Shown: positions 1-11,200 of the stretch, in pieces
How positions within the stretch are numbered: the stretch's first letter is position 1
Layout: the number at the start of each line of letters is the position of its first letter
NCBI RefSeq assembly: GCF_003171515.1
Contig: NC_089396.1
Location: 62,001-126,000 of the forward strand
Reading direction: 5' to 3'
Source: Pyrenophora tritici-repentis
Lineage: Eukaryota > Ascomycota > Dothideomycetes > Pleosporales > Pleosporaceae
DNA: 64,000 bases
Notes under the pieces: model-generated
Told to the model about the DNA's origin: nothing
The model's database searches: none
The model's input: the letters and a program-made list of their open reading frames with translations, nothing else
Position numbers and translations under genes: made by a program

Positions 1-1350
1 GTACTTAGCTTCTTGCTGCTCAGTGTTCGCGAGTGGCCTTGCTAAGCGGGTTTGCAGCATTTTTAGCGCAGTGTCTGGTGTTAGCTCTTGCAGCGCTATG
101 ACGTTTTGTGAAGCAAGCGCTTGAGCTGTGTTACTGTTTGTTGTAGTAAAGATGACAGAACAAAGCTTAGACTGCGGCAGACAGTCAGCTAAATCTGTAG
201 CTCCTGTTGTGAACGAACGACTAGATTGTAGAGTAGTGTCTTCAGTGTTGTCGAAGATGAGCAAGCAGTGTCGCGTACTAATCTCTACCACACAGCGTTC
301 TATGATCTGCTTCATGTCCGCCAGGTCATCATCCGACCCTAGGATACTAAGCTTCTGCGCTACACTTGCATACGACTGGTAGAGACTGTCTTTGTCGCTT
401 ACGTCCATCCAAAAGACTGAACAGTTCTTGTTGTTATGCCTTGTTCTGTGTGCAGCCTCGAGCGCGAGCTGCGACTTGCCTGTTCCGCCAGGTCCAACGA
501 TCGCTATCGTGGTCGTGGTTTGTTCGTTGCTGAAGAGCTTCGCTTCTAGCTTGGCAAGCTGTGACTCTCGACCGACAAAGCGAGGGTTTTGTGAAAACGG
601 GATAATCGATGGTGCGTCACCAGCTGCCTCTACTTCCGCCTGCAGTCTGCGTTGTGCACTCTCCTGTCCTTCGCCATACGCGGTGGGCATAGAGACACCA
701 AGAATCCCAAGCAGGCAGTATACTATGTCTTCCTCTTCCGTTGTTCTCCGATTTTCGGCCCATCGCTTCCGTTCTGATGTAGGAAACCCGTTTAAAGGAG
801 AGTTGCGTAGTGCTGCGAGCGGAATGCCGGTGATGTTGTGTATTAGCTGATCAAGCGATGCTCTGTCGCCTATGTGATGTCTTTCACACGAGAAGAAATC
901 GACTAACACTGGCACAATTAGCTCTTGGAGCGTCCACCCCCGAGTGAACCAATCGCTCGCACGGAATGATGCCTCCCAGTCGCTCTGTTGGACCGGCTCT
1001 GTCTTAATCGACACTGATACGTCTGACAAGAAGACGTAGCATCGTATCGCATCCTTGTACCACTGGAACATCGAGTTAATCGCTTTCGAGCGCTCGCACA
1101 AATCCCATCTGTCGATGCAGCAAGTGTCGATCCAGAAGTACTGCAGCTCGTCCTGCGCTGCTTGATTAGCACAGAACTCGAGCTTACGATAGCCTTCTTC
1201 CTTCTCCTTGTAGGTTCCGTTCAATATGTCTTCGATAAGGATCTCGGAGTCGCTCCATCTGTGCGACAGAATAGCGTAGGGCGGGATTGTTTTGCCGCGG
1301 AAATCTGTCAAGACAGGCCTTCCCAGGGCGTTATAGTGGAGAAGCCGCAT
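1..1350 (-). CDS. HET domain + NB-ARC NLR-type protein (partial, runs off left edge)
   Basis: Reading the minus strand from an ATG at 1348-1350 gives at least 450 codons with no stop down to base 1, so the 3' end lies outside the window. Residues about 25-150 form a HET domain: AILSHRW (26-32), FWIDTCCID (72-80) and WFTRGWTLQEL (134-144) are its usual signatures. A linker with FVGRESQL leads to an NTPase domain with P-loop GPGGTGKS (286-293), a hydrophobic LLIFDN Walker-B-like strand (363-368) and IFTTTN (400-405), as in NB-ARC STAND proteins. Known fungal HET-NLRs act in heterokaryon incompatibility and can trigger cell death; the C-terminal sensor repeats are not visible here. The start is chosen because the HET domain follows it directly at the usual spacing. 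No premature stop is seen, unlike nearby transposons. The domain calls are confident; the allorecognition role is inferred from the family. Confidence 0.85.
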   Translation of the reverse strand, partial: MRLLHYNALGRPVLTDFRGKTIPPYAILSHRWSDSEILIEDILNGTYKEKEEGYRKLEFCANQAAQDELQYFWIDTCCIDRWDLCERSKAINSMFQWYKDAIRCYVFLSDVSVSIKTEPVQQSDWEASFRASDWFTRGWTLQELIVPVLVDFFSCERHHIGDRASLDQLIHNITGIPLAALRNSPLNGFPTSERKRWAENRRTTEEEDIVYCLLGILGVSMPTAYGEGQESAQRRLQAEVEAAGDAPSIIPFSQNPRFVGRESQLAKLEAKLFSNEQTTTTIAIVGPGGTGKSQLALEAAHRTRHNNKNCSVFWMDVSDKDSLYQSYASVAQKLSILGSDDDLADMKQIIERCVVEISTRHCLLIFDNTEDTTLQSSRSFTTGATDLADCLPQSKLCSVIFTTTNSNTAQALASQNVIALQELTPDTALKMLQTRLARPLANTEQQEAKY

Positions 1351-1901
1351 AACGTTTGTAGTTTTGGCTTAGCCTAGGAAAGGCGAGGCGCGAACAACTT
1401 TAGTGGTGTCGAGAGTAGAAAGGCATAGTCGCGACAGAGCGAAGCAGGCAGAAGAAGCTTACGCCAGGCTGCTGTGAAGGCTGCCTGTGGAGGCAGTGCA
1501 TGCGACCAGGCTGAGCGGATGCTGGGCACATCGAGCATCCTGCGCCGCCCCGCATCACAACTTGCGCTGGCCAGCGTTCGCTATGCAAAATCGGGAATAA
1601 GAGCTGCCTAGGTCGGAGTACTTGAAACTGCAGTTCTTCGCCACAGCGCGCGGCGCAGATGTGTAGATATCTCAGCACGCAGCTGCAGGTTGCCGCGTGC
1701 CAAGGAGCTGCTAGTTGCGCACCGGCAGTCAGACATATTCTACGACCTTGCTGTTCGCGCGGAGGAACTGCTGGGGATCCTTACTCCTTACCCTAAATCG
1801 ACCTTTCGAGGCTGTAGTCTTAATATTTACCATCGTGGCTTTCTTTGCAGCCCACCGAGCTCTACATAGATATGTCCTGTAGCGAACGAACAGGGGCGTG
1901 C
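1351..1901. other. Intergenic region upstream of the HET-NLR
   Basis: About 550 bases separate the NLR start from the pogo element. I see no convincing ORF. It must hold the NLR promoter, but no clear TATA box or repeat stands out. Confidence 0.4.
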
Positions 1902-1903
1902 TA

Positions 1904-4003
1904 ACGTGTCTGTGCGCGTGATGCCCATAATCGCGTGCCGCACACCCCGCAACATCAACACCAATCCACCCTTACCACTTCAACCACCCATAACTCCACA
2001 ACTATGAGTTGTATCAACGCTGCGATTGAAGCTATTGAATCGCGTGATCCCGGAGATAAATTTACATACTCTGAGGTTGCGCGCCGCTTTGGTGTTGATC
2101 GCTCTACGTTGTCGCGACGCCATCAACAGATCCGGGGCTCAAATGAAGCCAAATCACGTAATCAGCAACTCCTTCACCCACACCAGGAGCTACAGCTTCT
2201 AGAGCACATTGACGAGCTTACTGAGGCTGGCTTACCACCGACGAGGACTATGATCCAGAACTTTGCTAGTGCTATAGCCGGAAGGGCTGCCTCCCAAAGC
2301 TGGGTGACGCGCTTCTTTCACCGTCATCCCGACGCGATTATATCACGTTGGTCAACTGGTTTGGACCGCAATCGCCACCGGGCTGATTCTGTATACAAGT
2401 ACGAGTCGTACTTTGATCTACTATCTACTAAAATGGCTCAGCACCATATTCGGGCGCAGGATGTATATAATATGGATGAGAAGGGATTCCTTATTGGAGT
2501 GACGGGGAGGAGTAAGAGAGTGTTTAGTAAGCAGAAATATGAGACTGGGGGCTTTAAGAAAGTGATACAGGACGGCAACAGAGATTGGATCACTGTTATC
2601 GCTGCTATATGTGCTGATGGGAGTACGTTACCGCCCGCGATTATATACGAAGCTACTTCGGGCAACATGTACGCCAGATGGGTTGATGATATCGCAATTG
2701 ACGATCCAGTCTACGTTACCTCAAGTCCCTCAGGGTGGACCAATGATCAGGTAGGCCTGGCATGGCTCGAACAGGTGTTTGATCGCCATACGAAGGAGAA
2801 GGCCGGCAATCACACACGCTTACTCATCCTTGACGGCCATGGGAGTCACGTTACTATGGAGTTTATTGACTACGCGATCGCCCACAATATTATGTTACTC
2901 GTACTACCCCCCCATAGTACCCATACGCTGCAGCCACTCGATGTGGTAATGTTCAAACCTCTGGCAGCCGCGTACTCACTCAGCTTGCAGCACTACCTCC
3001 AGGCGAGCCACGGTCTCTTAGCTGTGAGGAAGGATGACTTCTACCGTCTTTTCAAGCCTGCCTGGGACTCCTCTTTCATTAAGAAGCACGCGTTGAAGGC
3101 ATTTAAAGCCACTGGGATAGCTCCTATAGATCCCGAAGTAGTACTTAAAAAGTTCCGAAAGTCAACACTAACAGCACCGCCGCCACTAGTGAACGTGAGT
3201 AGAGCTACTATCACGAACCTCATTAATCAGGCCTACGATCCGAGCTCTATTGCGGCCAACAACCTCTCAGAAATACTCCTCCGCCTCCAGGCTGCCAAAG
3301 AGATCGCCGAGTACGAGAAGGACGCACTGCGCGCGGCGCTACACGTTCACCAGAAGCCCCGCAATCGGCACGAACCTCCCCTAGATCTACAGCAGCGAAA
3401 AGCGTTCCATTCAGGGGCAGTTTGGTGGTCGCCGTGCAAGCTTCGAGAGGCCCGCTTCAGGCAGCTAGTGAAGGAGAAGGAGAAGGAGAAAGAGCTACTT
3501 GATAAGATAGAGTTGAAAGAGGCAAAGGAGAACAACAGGATCTATCAACTTAAGATCAAAGAGGCAGCGCGGGCGGCGCGTGAGGAGGCAAAGAAGGTGC
3601 GGGATGAAGCCAAGGCTGTAAAGGCTGCCGAACTTGACGCCAAACGACGCGATCGCGACGCTGCAAAGGCTATACAACAACCCCAATCGGGCAAGCGTAA
3701 GGCTTCAAAGCCCGCTGCAAAGCAACAGCCAAAAAAACGACGCGTGGGTGGTGCTGGCGGTGGTACTCTGGCTGAGGTGGCTGCACCGGCTCCCCACCAA
3801 CAACCACCCGACGCGGCCGGGCCGTCAATACTCCGGCAAAATATAGATAGACAAAGTTGTAGAGCTACGTCTATAGATCAATACACCGGAAAATCTCGCG
3901 ATAATAGTTATTGTACGTGGCTGCGCAGCCTCAACTTTGCCGTCGTCGCGATATTGGTGGGGTGTGCGGCACGCGATTATGGGCATCACGCGCACAGACA
4001 CGT
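1904..4003 (+). mobile_element. Fot1/pogo-like DNA transposon with 47-bp perfect TIRs (TA included)
   Basis: Bases 1902-1948 are the exact reverse complement of 3959-4005. Each end carries a TA dinucleotide (1902-1903 and 4004-4005), the TA duplication expected for Tc1/mariner-pogo elements. The element encloses one long transposase frame without premature stops. It lies directly upstream of the LINE 5' region. The perfect TIRs and open frame suggest a young copy. Confidence 0.92.
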
Positions 4004-4037
4004 TATCGATAAGATAACCAAAAACACCAACAATTGA
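2004..4037 (+). CDS. Fot1/pogo transposase (HTH_psq + CENP-B-like HTH + DDE_1)
   Basis: The open frame begins at 1935, but homologous elements here start with an M followed by an AIDAIESR-like motif, so the ATG at 2004 (residue 24 of the frame) is the better start. The N-terminus holds a psq-type helix-turn-helix (FGVDRSTLSRRH), then a CENP-B-like HTH (SWVTRFFHRHPD), then the DDE_1 catalytic core with NMDEKGF, LILDGHGSH and LQPLDVVMF supplying the three acidic residues. A long Lys/Glu-rich coiled tail follows. The conserved Trp in GLAWL (2763-2765), lost in three relatives in this window, is present. The frame runs through the right TIR to 4037. The usual C-terminus of the family (RGRAVNTPAKYR then stop near 3846) is found in another frame, so a small indel near 3785-3800 probably changed the tail. 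The catalytic core looks intact; activity is not shown. Confidence 0.88.
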   Translation: MSCINAAIEAIESRDPGDKFTYSEVARRFGVDRSTLSRRHQQIRGSNEAKSRNQQLLHPHQELQLLEHIDELTEAGLPPTRTMIQNFASAIAGRAASQSWVTRFFHRHPDAIISRWSTGLDRNRHRADSVYKYESYFDLLSTKMAQHHIRAQDVYNMDEKGFLIGVTGRSKRVFSKQKYETGGFKKVIQDGNRDWITVIAAICADGSTLPPAIIYEATSGNMYARWVDDIAIDDPVYVTSSPSGWTNDQVGLAWLEQVFDRHTKEKAGNHTRLLILDGHGSHVTMEFIDYAIAHNIMLLVLPPHSTHTLQPLDVVMFKPLAAAYSLSLQHYLQASHGLLAVRKDDFYRLFKPAWDSSFIKKHALKAFKATGIAPIDPEVVLKKFRKSTLTAPPPLVNVSRATITNLINQAYDPSSIAANNLSEILLRLQAAKEIAEYEKDALRAALHVHQKPRNRHEPPLDLQQRKAFHSGAVWWSPCKLREARFRQLVKEKEKEKELLDKIELKEAKENNRIYQLKIKEAARAAREEAKKVRDEAKAVKAAELDAKRRDRDAAKAIQQPQSGKRKASKPAAKQQPKKRRVGGAGGGTLAEVAAPAPHQQPPDAAGPSILRQNIDRQSCRATSIDQYTGKSRDNSYCTWLRSLNFAVVAILVGCAARDYGHHAHRHVIDKITKNTNN

Positions 4038-4219
4038 CTCTTTCGCTGTTTTCTAGTCTCCCAAATCTATTCCTATCCTAGAGATCTACTCGATAGATCA
4101 GTAAGATAGAGAAAAGAGAGTAAGAAGAGTAAAATAGCAAGGCTTTCACTACTTTCACACCGGTACGGCTAGAAGAACTAGGTATCCTTCTAGTGTAAAG
4201 TAGCAACAACAGAACAAAA

Positions 4220-5823
4220 ATGCCGCCAGACAGCGACAATATCATAGTGCAGATCCCAGAGGCAAGCGGAAACAGCACTAATACCGCAATCTATCTTGAA
4301 AATGATATCCAAATGGGTATAGAAGAGGACCAGACACCAGCGACCCCAACCCAAACTCAACCTAACCCACCCGAACGACTAGTCCCAATCATGAACAAAC
4401 GACCAGCCCTCTTCTCTCCTGTATACGACAGAACTGGAAGAAATCCATTCCAAAAGAATGACTCTGACAAACCAACCGCAAAAGATCCAGAACAGGCAAT
4501 CCAATGGGCTAGAAACCTGATCCTCCAAGCCTCTATTATGACCAACTCATATGAAGAGCAAAACAAGCTACTCGAACTACTAGACGTATTTAGAGACTAC
4601 ACGGAAAAAGGGAGAGTTACAAACCAGATCTCGGACAAACTATCTGCCAAGCTCGCCTTCCACTCAGCTACTCTAGCAAACGCTTCAGAAAAAGCAGCAA
4701 AGACATTAAAGAAGGCAACAGCCACAGTAGCTGGTCAAAACAACCAAACAGTAGCAGTAGCAACAACGACAACAAACACAAATGCTCCCCAATCATACGC
4801 AACAATTGCAGCTCAACCATCAAAGAACGCCACTTGGACGACTGTAGCCCCAAAGAAAAAGCCAACGCCTAAGAAACTAATTACGCACTACCAAATAGTT
4901 GCAACACTAGAGGAAAACCAAACCATCAACCCGCTCCAAGCACGAAACAAAATCAACGAGGCATTCCAAAAAGCTGGCATTGCAGGACCTGTTATCCAAC
5001 TAGCAGCTCTTAGTAAGAGAAACAATCTCATACTTACTACTACAAGCGGATACTCTGGAGAATTCCTTCTCCAGCAATCCAACATCTGGATGGATCTCTT
5101 TAACATCAAACACGCTCAACCACTAGAATCTTGGACAAAAGTCATAGTCCACAACGTCCCTACAGCCTTTGAAGGAGCAGACACGCTAGAAATCCTTCAA
5201 ACTGAAATCCCTACATACAACAAAGGACTACAAATAGTTGGTAACTCCTACTGGCTTACAAAAGACTGGAAGAACAAGCAAAACAGCTCTATTGTTATTG
5301 CTTTTAAAACAGAAGCCACAGTCCGCAACAATCAATTAAGTGGGTCCTAGAAGGTTCAGATTGGATTGATTGATTACCGCTTTAAGCCTAGTAGTTACCT
5401 ATAGGAGTTTAAGCCCTACCTAGATAGGTAAGTGGGTCTAGGAGAGTGACCGGATTGAATTGATTGTTGCGGAGTCTAACAGAAGCTGAAGCAAAGAAAC
5501 TAGGAGCGAGGATCATCATCCTTGGAGAGAGCCTCCGTACTGAAAAGTATAGAAGTATTCCAGCTACTACCCAATGCGACAACTGCCAAGGCTTTGGCCA
5601 TACAAAGCTTAAATGCCGGAACCAAACAGCATGCCAGCTATGTGCGGGGACCCACCCTACATCGCAGCATAAATGCTCCACCTGCACGACAAGTGGGAAG
5701 CCTTGTATCCATACACTCCCAAAGTGTTCAAACTGCAAAGAACCTCACTTTGCTAATAGCCGAGACTGTGAAGTTCTCGCAGCTATAACAAACAAGGAGA
5801 ACCAATACACAACAGAATGTTAG
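4220..5823 (+). CDS. LINE ORF1 gag-like protein with CCHC zinc knuckles (split by a MITE)
   Basis: The coding parts are 4220-5316 and 5487-5823; the MITE at 5317-5478 plus one ACAGAAGC target copy interrupt them. Removing these gives 1434 bases, exactly 477 codons plus stop. The N-terminal half is polar and Gln/Asn/Thr-rich. The C-terminal part has a classic zinc knuckle (CDNCQGFGHTKLKC, CX2CX4HX4C), followed by further Cys/His clusters near CQLCAGTHPTSQHKC and CSNCKEPHFANSRDC. This is the nucleic-acid-binding ORF1 layout of Tad/I-clade LINEs, and the protein should bind the LINE RNA. The stop at 5821-5823 overlaps the ORF2 start. As it stands, the MITE brings a stop (5348-5350), so this copy would make a truncated protein. 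Confidence 0.85.
5317..5478 (+). mobile_element. hAT-type MITE family 1, copy 1
   Basis: A 162-bp element starting CACAGTCCGCAACAATC and ending GATTGTTGCGGAGTCTA, with inverted termini of about 19 bases. The 8-bp duplication ACAGAAGC is present at 5309-5316 and 5479-5486. It lies in LINE ORF1. The first 19 and last 19 bases are near-perfect inverted repeats, and an internal inverted pair TTACCTAT/ATAGGTAA could form a hairpin. No ORF. Confidence 0.95.
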
Positions 5824-5876
5824 ACAACATTAAGATTCTCCAAGCGAATCTAAATAAGAGTATCCAGGCTACAGAG

Positions 5877-6038
5877 CACAGTCCGCAACAATCAATTAAG
5901 TGGGTCCTAGAAGGTTCAGATTGGATTGATTGATTACCGCTTTAAGCCTAGTAGTTACCTATAGGAGTTTAAGCCCTACCTAGATAGGTAAGTGGGTCTA
6001 GGAGAGTGACCGGATTGAATTGATTGTTGCGGAGTCTA
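5877..6038 (+). mobile_element. hAT-type MITE family 1, copy 2
   Basis: The same 162-bp sequence as copy 1, apparently identical by eye. TSD CTACAGAG at 5869-5876 and 6039-6046. It interrupts the first codons of LINE ORF2. Confidence 0.95.
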
Positions 6039-8274
6039 CTACAGAGTCTACTCTTCAACTAGCTGTCGAACTAAGGGTTGATATAATTGCAGTCCAAGAG
6101 CCTTGGCTCACACCAACAAGAAACAACGACTACGCTGATACTAGGTCCACTAGCCACGCAGCATACCTCCAAATTCTCCCACAATCCGAACCAAAACTCC
6201 GCCCTAGAGTGCTATTCTATATCTCTAGAACGCTATTAGCAGAAACCTACCTACTAGAAGGTTTCACGTCAGATCCAGACGCTATAGCACTAGTAGTACA
6301 GAAAGGAAACCATAAGCTTAATATCTTCAACCTATACAACGAGAGAGGTATAGGAGATATAAAGACTATCCCAAGAGTTCTTCTAAACACAAACACAAGA
6401 CTACCAGAGTCATCTATTCTACTCCTAGACGCAAATGAGCACCCCCCGTGGTGGGACCCACTATGCACATCGACGAGCCCAGGAGCACCCCCATTTGTAG
6501 AATGGATAGAAAGCCAAAACCTTAGCCTTCTAAACACACCAGGAACGGGCACTTTCTTTAGGCCGCACCTATCAAGAGAATCAGTTTTAGACCTATCCCT
6601 AGTTACCCCAGACCTAGCTGACAAAGCTATTGACTGGCAAGTCACTACAGAGACTGGATCTGACCACTACGGCCTACTCTTCTCAATTCGATCAGACACC
6701 GACCAAGTAGACAATCCAATAAACCAACGCAAGTTTAACACAAAAAAGGCGGATTGGCCACTATTTCAAAAAACCCTAAACGAGGCTATTCAAAACAACA
6801 TCACGCTACAGCACATAAGCGAGATAAACGACCCTAGGAAACAAGATTGCAAGAATCTAATTCTAGAAGAGGACCAGGAGCTTCAAAGCAAACTAGAGGA
6901 GATAGGGGAAGCAATTACGCAAGTCATCCAACTAGCAGCTGACAAAGCAATCCCAAAAGTTAAACTAGGTCCTAAACCAAAACCCTGGTGGAACCAGGAG
7001 CTTACTAAGCTAAGAAGAGAGCTTACTCACTGCCAAAGAGTCTACACACAACAATTGCAACAGTTGTCCATCCAAGAGGCATATCTATTCAAGAAAGACT
7101 TCTTAATAGCGCGGAACACCTACGCAAGAGCAATCAAGGATGCCAAGAAGAGACATTGGAATAGCTTTCTAGAACAAGAAACCCCACAGTCTATCTACAA
7201 AGCTATGGCATACACAAAGGATCAAAAGGTCGAAAAGATTCCACCTATCTATGGAGAGATACTAGAGAAAACATTCAAAGGAAAGTGCAAGGCCTTTAGA
7301 AAAGCACTTTTCCCTCCTCCTCCAACAGCAGAACTACCAAGCTTTCTAAACTATCAAGAGAGCATTTGGGACTGGCCGCAACTATCAATTTCTGAACTAG
7401 AACAAGCCTGTTCTAGTAAAGTTAAAAGTAGTACACCAGGGCCTGACGCCATTACTCAAGATATTATAACCGCTACGTTTAAGTTCAACCCAGAGATCCT
7501 CTTCATCGCCTACTCAATCTTGTTCAATTACGGATACCACCCTCGGTGCTGGAAAGCAGCTACAGGAGCAATTCTCAAAAAACCATCCAAACTAGACTAC
7601 TCTCTCCCGAAAGCTTATAGAGTAATTACTCTCTTAAACAGCCTAGGGAAGGTACTAGAGAGAATTATCGCCAAAAGACTAGCTAGTCTAGCAGAAACCA
7701 CAAACCTCCTACACTCCTCACAAATTGGAGGTAGAAACAAGAAATCTGCAATAGACGCCGCTCTCCTCCTAGTAGACCAGATTCAACACAAAAAACAGCA
7801 AGGCCAAATTACTTCCACAGTGTTCGTGGACGTCAAAGGAGCTTTTGACCACGTCATACACAACCGATTTCTAGACCGACTTAAGAAACTTGGACTCCCA
7901 ATTAGCTTAATTTGCTGGGCGAAATCCTTTCTCTCCAACAGGACCCTAAGACTGGCATTCGATAATAAGATTGAAGAATTTAGCAAGATTATAGCAGGCA
8001 TTCCACAGGGCAGCCCAGTATCACCAATCTTCTTTCTTATCTATATCCGAGACCTATTCCCAGCCTTACAAAGCTTTCAACTATCGTATATCGACGACCT
8101 ATCTCTTACTACCTCATCAACCTCTCTAAAGAAAAACATAAGAGCACTGCAAAAAGAGATAGCTACACTCTTTGCCAAGGGAGAGCAGCTAGACATTATC
8201 TTCGACACATCCAAAACAGAGCTAATCCACTTCACCGCTAAGAAGGAGAGGATAGAAAGAGCCCTCATACTCCC

Positions 8275-11200
8275 CACAGATGTCAATGAGCAAGCTGAGC
8301 GAGCTCAGCCAATTGGCTTGCTCAGCCAATTGAGCGGAGGCCAGCAGCTCGCTCGGCTCGCTCGGATTGGCTGAAACAGGGCTGTCAGCTCGCTCGGCTT
8401 GATGGGCTCAGTCCCGATTAGGAAAGTTATATAGAAACCTTGGTGTTGAGTTTCTCAGCTAATATCCCACTTATGTACACCGTATTTCGCGTCCATCTCC
8501 TCATCGCTGATAGCCTCCTTTACAGGCACCTCACCACTGCCAAATCTAGCTCTTATCCATCGTCGATCGCACTGTATTGCTGCTAGAAGTTGCGGAGAAA
8601 TGCTGCGCCGACGGGGCTCGAGGAGGTCACCCAGCTCGCTGAATAAGCGCTCACACTCACAGCTTGAGCCTGGGATTGATAGCATGTCGATAGCAAATTT
8701 GCTAAGGCTGGGGTAGCGATCGCGGAGTCCTACCCAGTATTTTATAGGGTCGACGCCCTCGCTAGCGATCGGTTCGCTGCGTTTCTAAGCCTCATATTCA
8801 TCCTCCTCGTTCTCCGTAAGCCCTGCCGGCTTAATAAAGCTGTTAATAGCGTCTTCTATATCATTGTGCCTAACTTTAGAGCGTAAGCGCGGCTTCGGTA
8901 AGCTTTTGTACTCCGCCCACAAATGTTGAAACTTGCGGTTGCTGCTCTCTAGCCAATCAGGCTTATCCGCCCACGCTGCGTCAAGGTAGCTTTTGTAGCG
9001 AGGATGAAGGATTATAGCAGCATAGTAAGCTGGCGAGAGGTCGAGCTTGTTGTAGTACTCGCGGGCTTTAACTAGGGCAGCGCGGAGGTTGATAGCAAGG
9101 TGGTCTTCGGGTGACTCTGTATGCTCATCATAAATGACGTCTTCATAGCTTTGCAAGCGGTCCTCATAGACTCCAAGTAAGTATTCAAATACTAGAATAA
9201 CCTCAGCGATTGCTCCAAAAGCACCGCTTTTGCCGCGGCCTTCAAGCCGTTTTGTAGCTTGTTTTAGTGGCCTAAGCACATCAATATACTCAGCAATCAC
9301 CTGCCAGTCATGGGCATTGATCCCATCAGACCTCATCCAATCCGGCGCTGCAGGCAGCTTGTTGTTACGACTTCGGGCGTACGCGTCTTCAGTTTCAATC
9401 TTCTAAATATGGTAGTTGGCGTACCTATTAACCGCTAATTACAACTCAACAGCGCGCTTAAAACACGAAACGTAAGAGTTATAGCGAGTAACAACTAGCT
9501 TAACGGGCTCCTTGATTTTGTGCTGTTCTGTTGGCGCGTTGACAGGCTGGTCCCTAATAGCGAGCTTCTGATACTTCTCAAAAAGAGCGTACTGTTGTGG
9601 TGTTTTGATGTAGTTAATAACCGCGACAAGCACTCCTAATGGTCCATCGCCTCGCCAAGTAGCCATATTCTCAGCTTCGTTCACGCGCTCAGTCTCCTCG
9701 TTGTCGTAGGACTCTTTCTCCTCACCCCAGAGTAGCATCTGGCCAATGAGATTAAGCGTATAAGGACCGCAGCGAAGGCGACGCTCAGTAGCGCTAAAGC
9801 CTATCTGCAAGGCGAGAGTGTTAATCGTGGTGTTGTTGTTATGTGCGTTGTCGAGGACGAAGTAACCGAGCTTGCCCACAGTGATTTCGAACTGCTTGAA
9901 TATTGCCATCACGACCTCAGCCATAGCCTCGCCGGTGTAGGCACCTGTCAGTTGTGGGAGCGCAATAGGCAAGTCCCTGAGCTCGCCAGAGCTATCAACG
10001 TAGTGGGCGACGATACCTAAGTAACCGCGCTTGCCACCTTTTGTCGTCCATCCGTCAAAGCTTACATAGACTTTGCTCATTGATTCTGAAAGGCTTGCGA
10101 TAACCTTTAGTAACAGGTAGTTGTACAGGCGTATAACGTATCGTGAGACGCTGTTATAAGATGCCCACAAGGCTCGTTCTGCCTCTACGCTAGCTAATTA
10201 TATCATATTGCGAAAAGACGATGATTCGAATTGTGAGAGTGGGAGGTTGTTTTCGACGAGCTAGGTAACGGCCGCAAGCCTAAACTCTTGTATATTGAAG
10301 TTGGTAAGCTCGTTGGCAACAGCCTAAGAGCAGCCCTTCTGAAGGGCGCGTTCGAGGAGAGTTTCTTTCCGAGGAGCGACGGTAGTGCGCTTACTTGGAG
10401 GCTTCAAGCCATGAACTTTCTTGTCTTCTCCGAGATGACGTGCTGGCGCTGATGGAGACTGCGAGACGTTATGTATGCCACGGCCAACAGTAGTGAACTT
10501 GTGCTTATAGCAATAGTGGCAGATCCACGTAACTTTTGCGACGTTGCTGCGCAAGGCGATGCGATAGCCATGGCTGTATACCCAGCTTGCTCGGTTCGAA
10601 AGTGATGTGGGCGGCTTGCAGTGCTTTGGGTAGCGACTCTAATTAAAGCCGTCGTATTTGTCCTCTACCTATACGAAACCCTTGTCGACAGCCTCGCTAG
10701 CTGCTCCTGAAGCTGCAACAGTGGCATGCTCGCTGCCCTTAGGTGGTGGGATGATCGTCTCTTCGGCGCGCGACTCTCGGAGGGTCGCTTCAAAATTTGG
10801 TGCTTGTGGCGCGGCAACGAGAGCTTGACGCGGCGACAGCGGTGGAGGAGGTGGAGATGGTGAGAATGGCTGAGTATCGACTAGCACAGGTTGGCTGGCA
10901 GTCCCGCGATGACGCGCTGCGACTCTAGGGCGCTTCGAAGTTGTCGCGATTTCTAGAGCATTAACGCATGTTCTTTTTGCTGGCATTATAGCAACGGCGA
11001 GGTAGATAATAGCTGCAAATAGAGACGCGTTGGTGGAGTATAGGTGAGTGTGGTGGGTGATAAGTAGTAAGTGAAGTGTCGCAGAAGGAGAATATTGTTG
11101 CCAGGCCGTTAGCCGGAAGTTTAGTAGCTTATTTGCTAGAAATATAGCAAAAAAGAGTGTATTTTAGGTTATAACTAGGTTTCGAACTTACGCACTACAC

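Noticed and set aside
392..850. A 152-codon plus-strand open frame
   Set aside because: It lies opposite the HET-NLR coding region and has no domain; a shadow frame.
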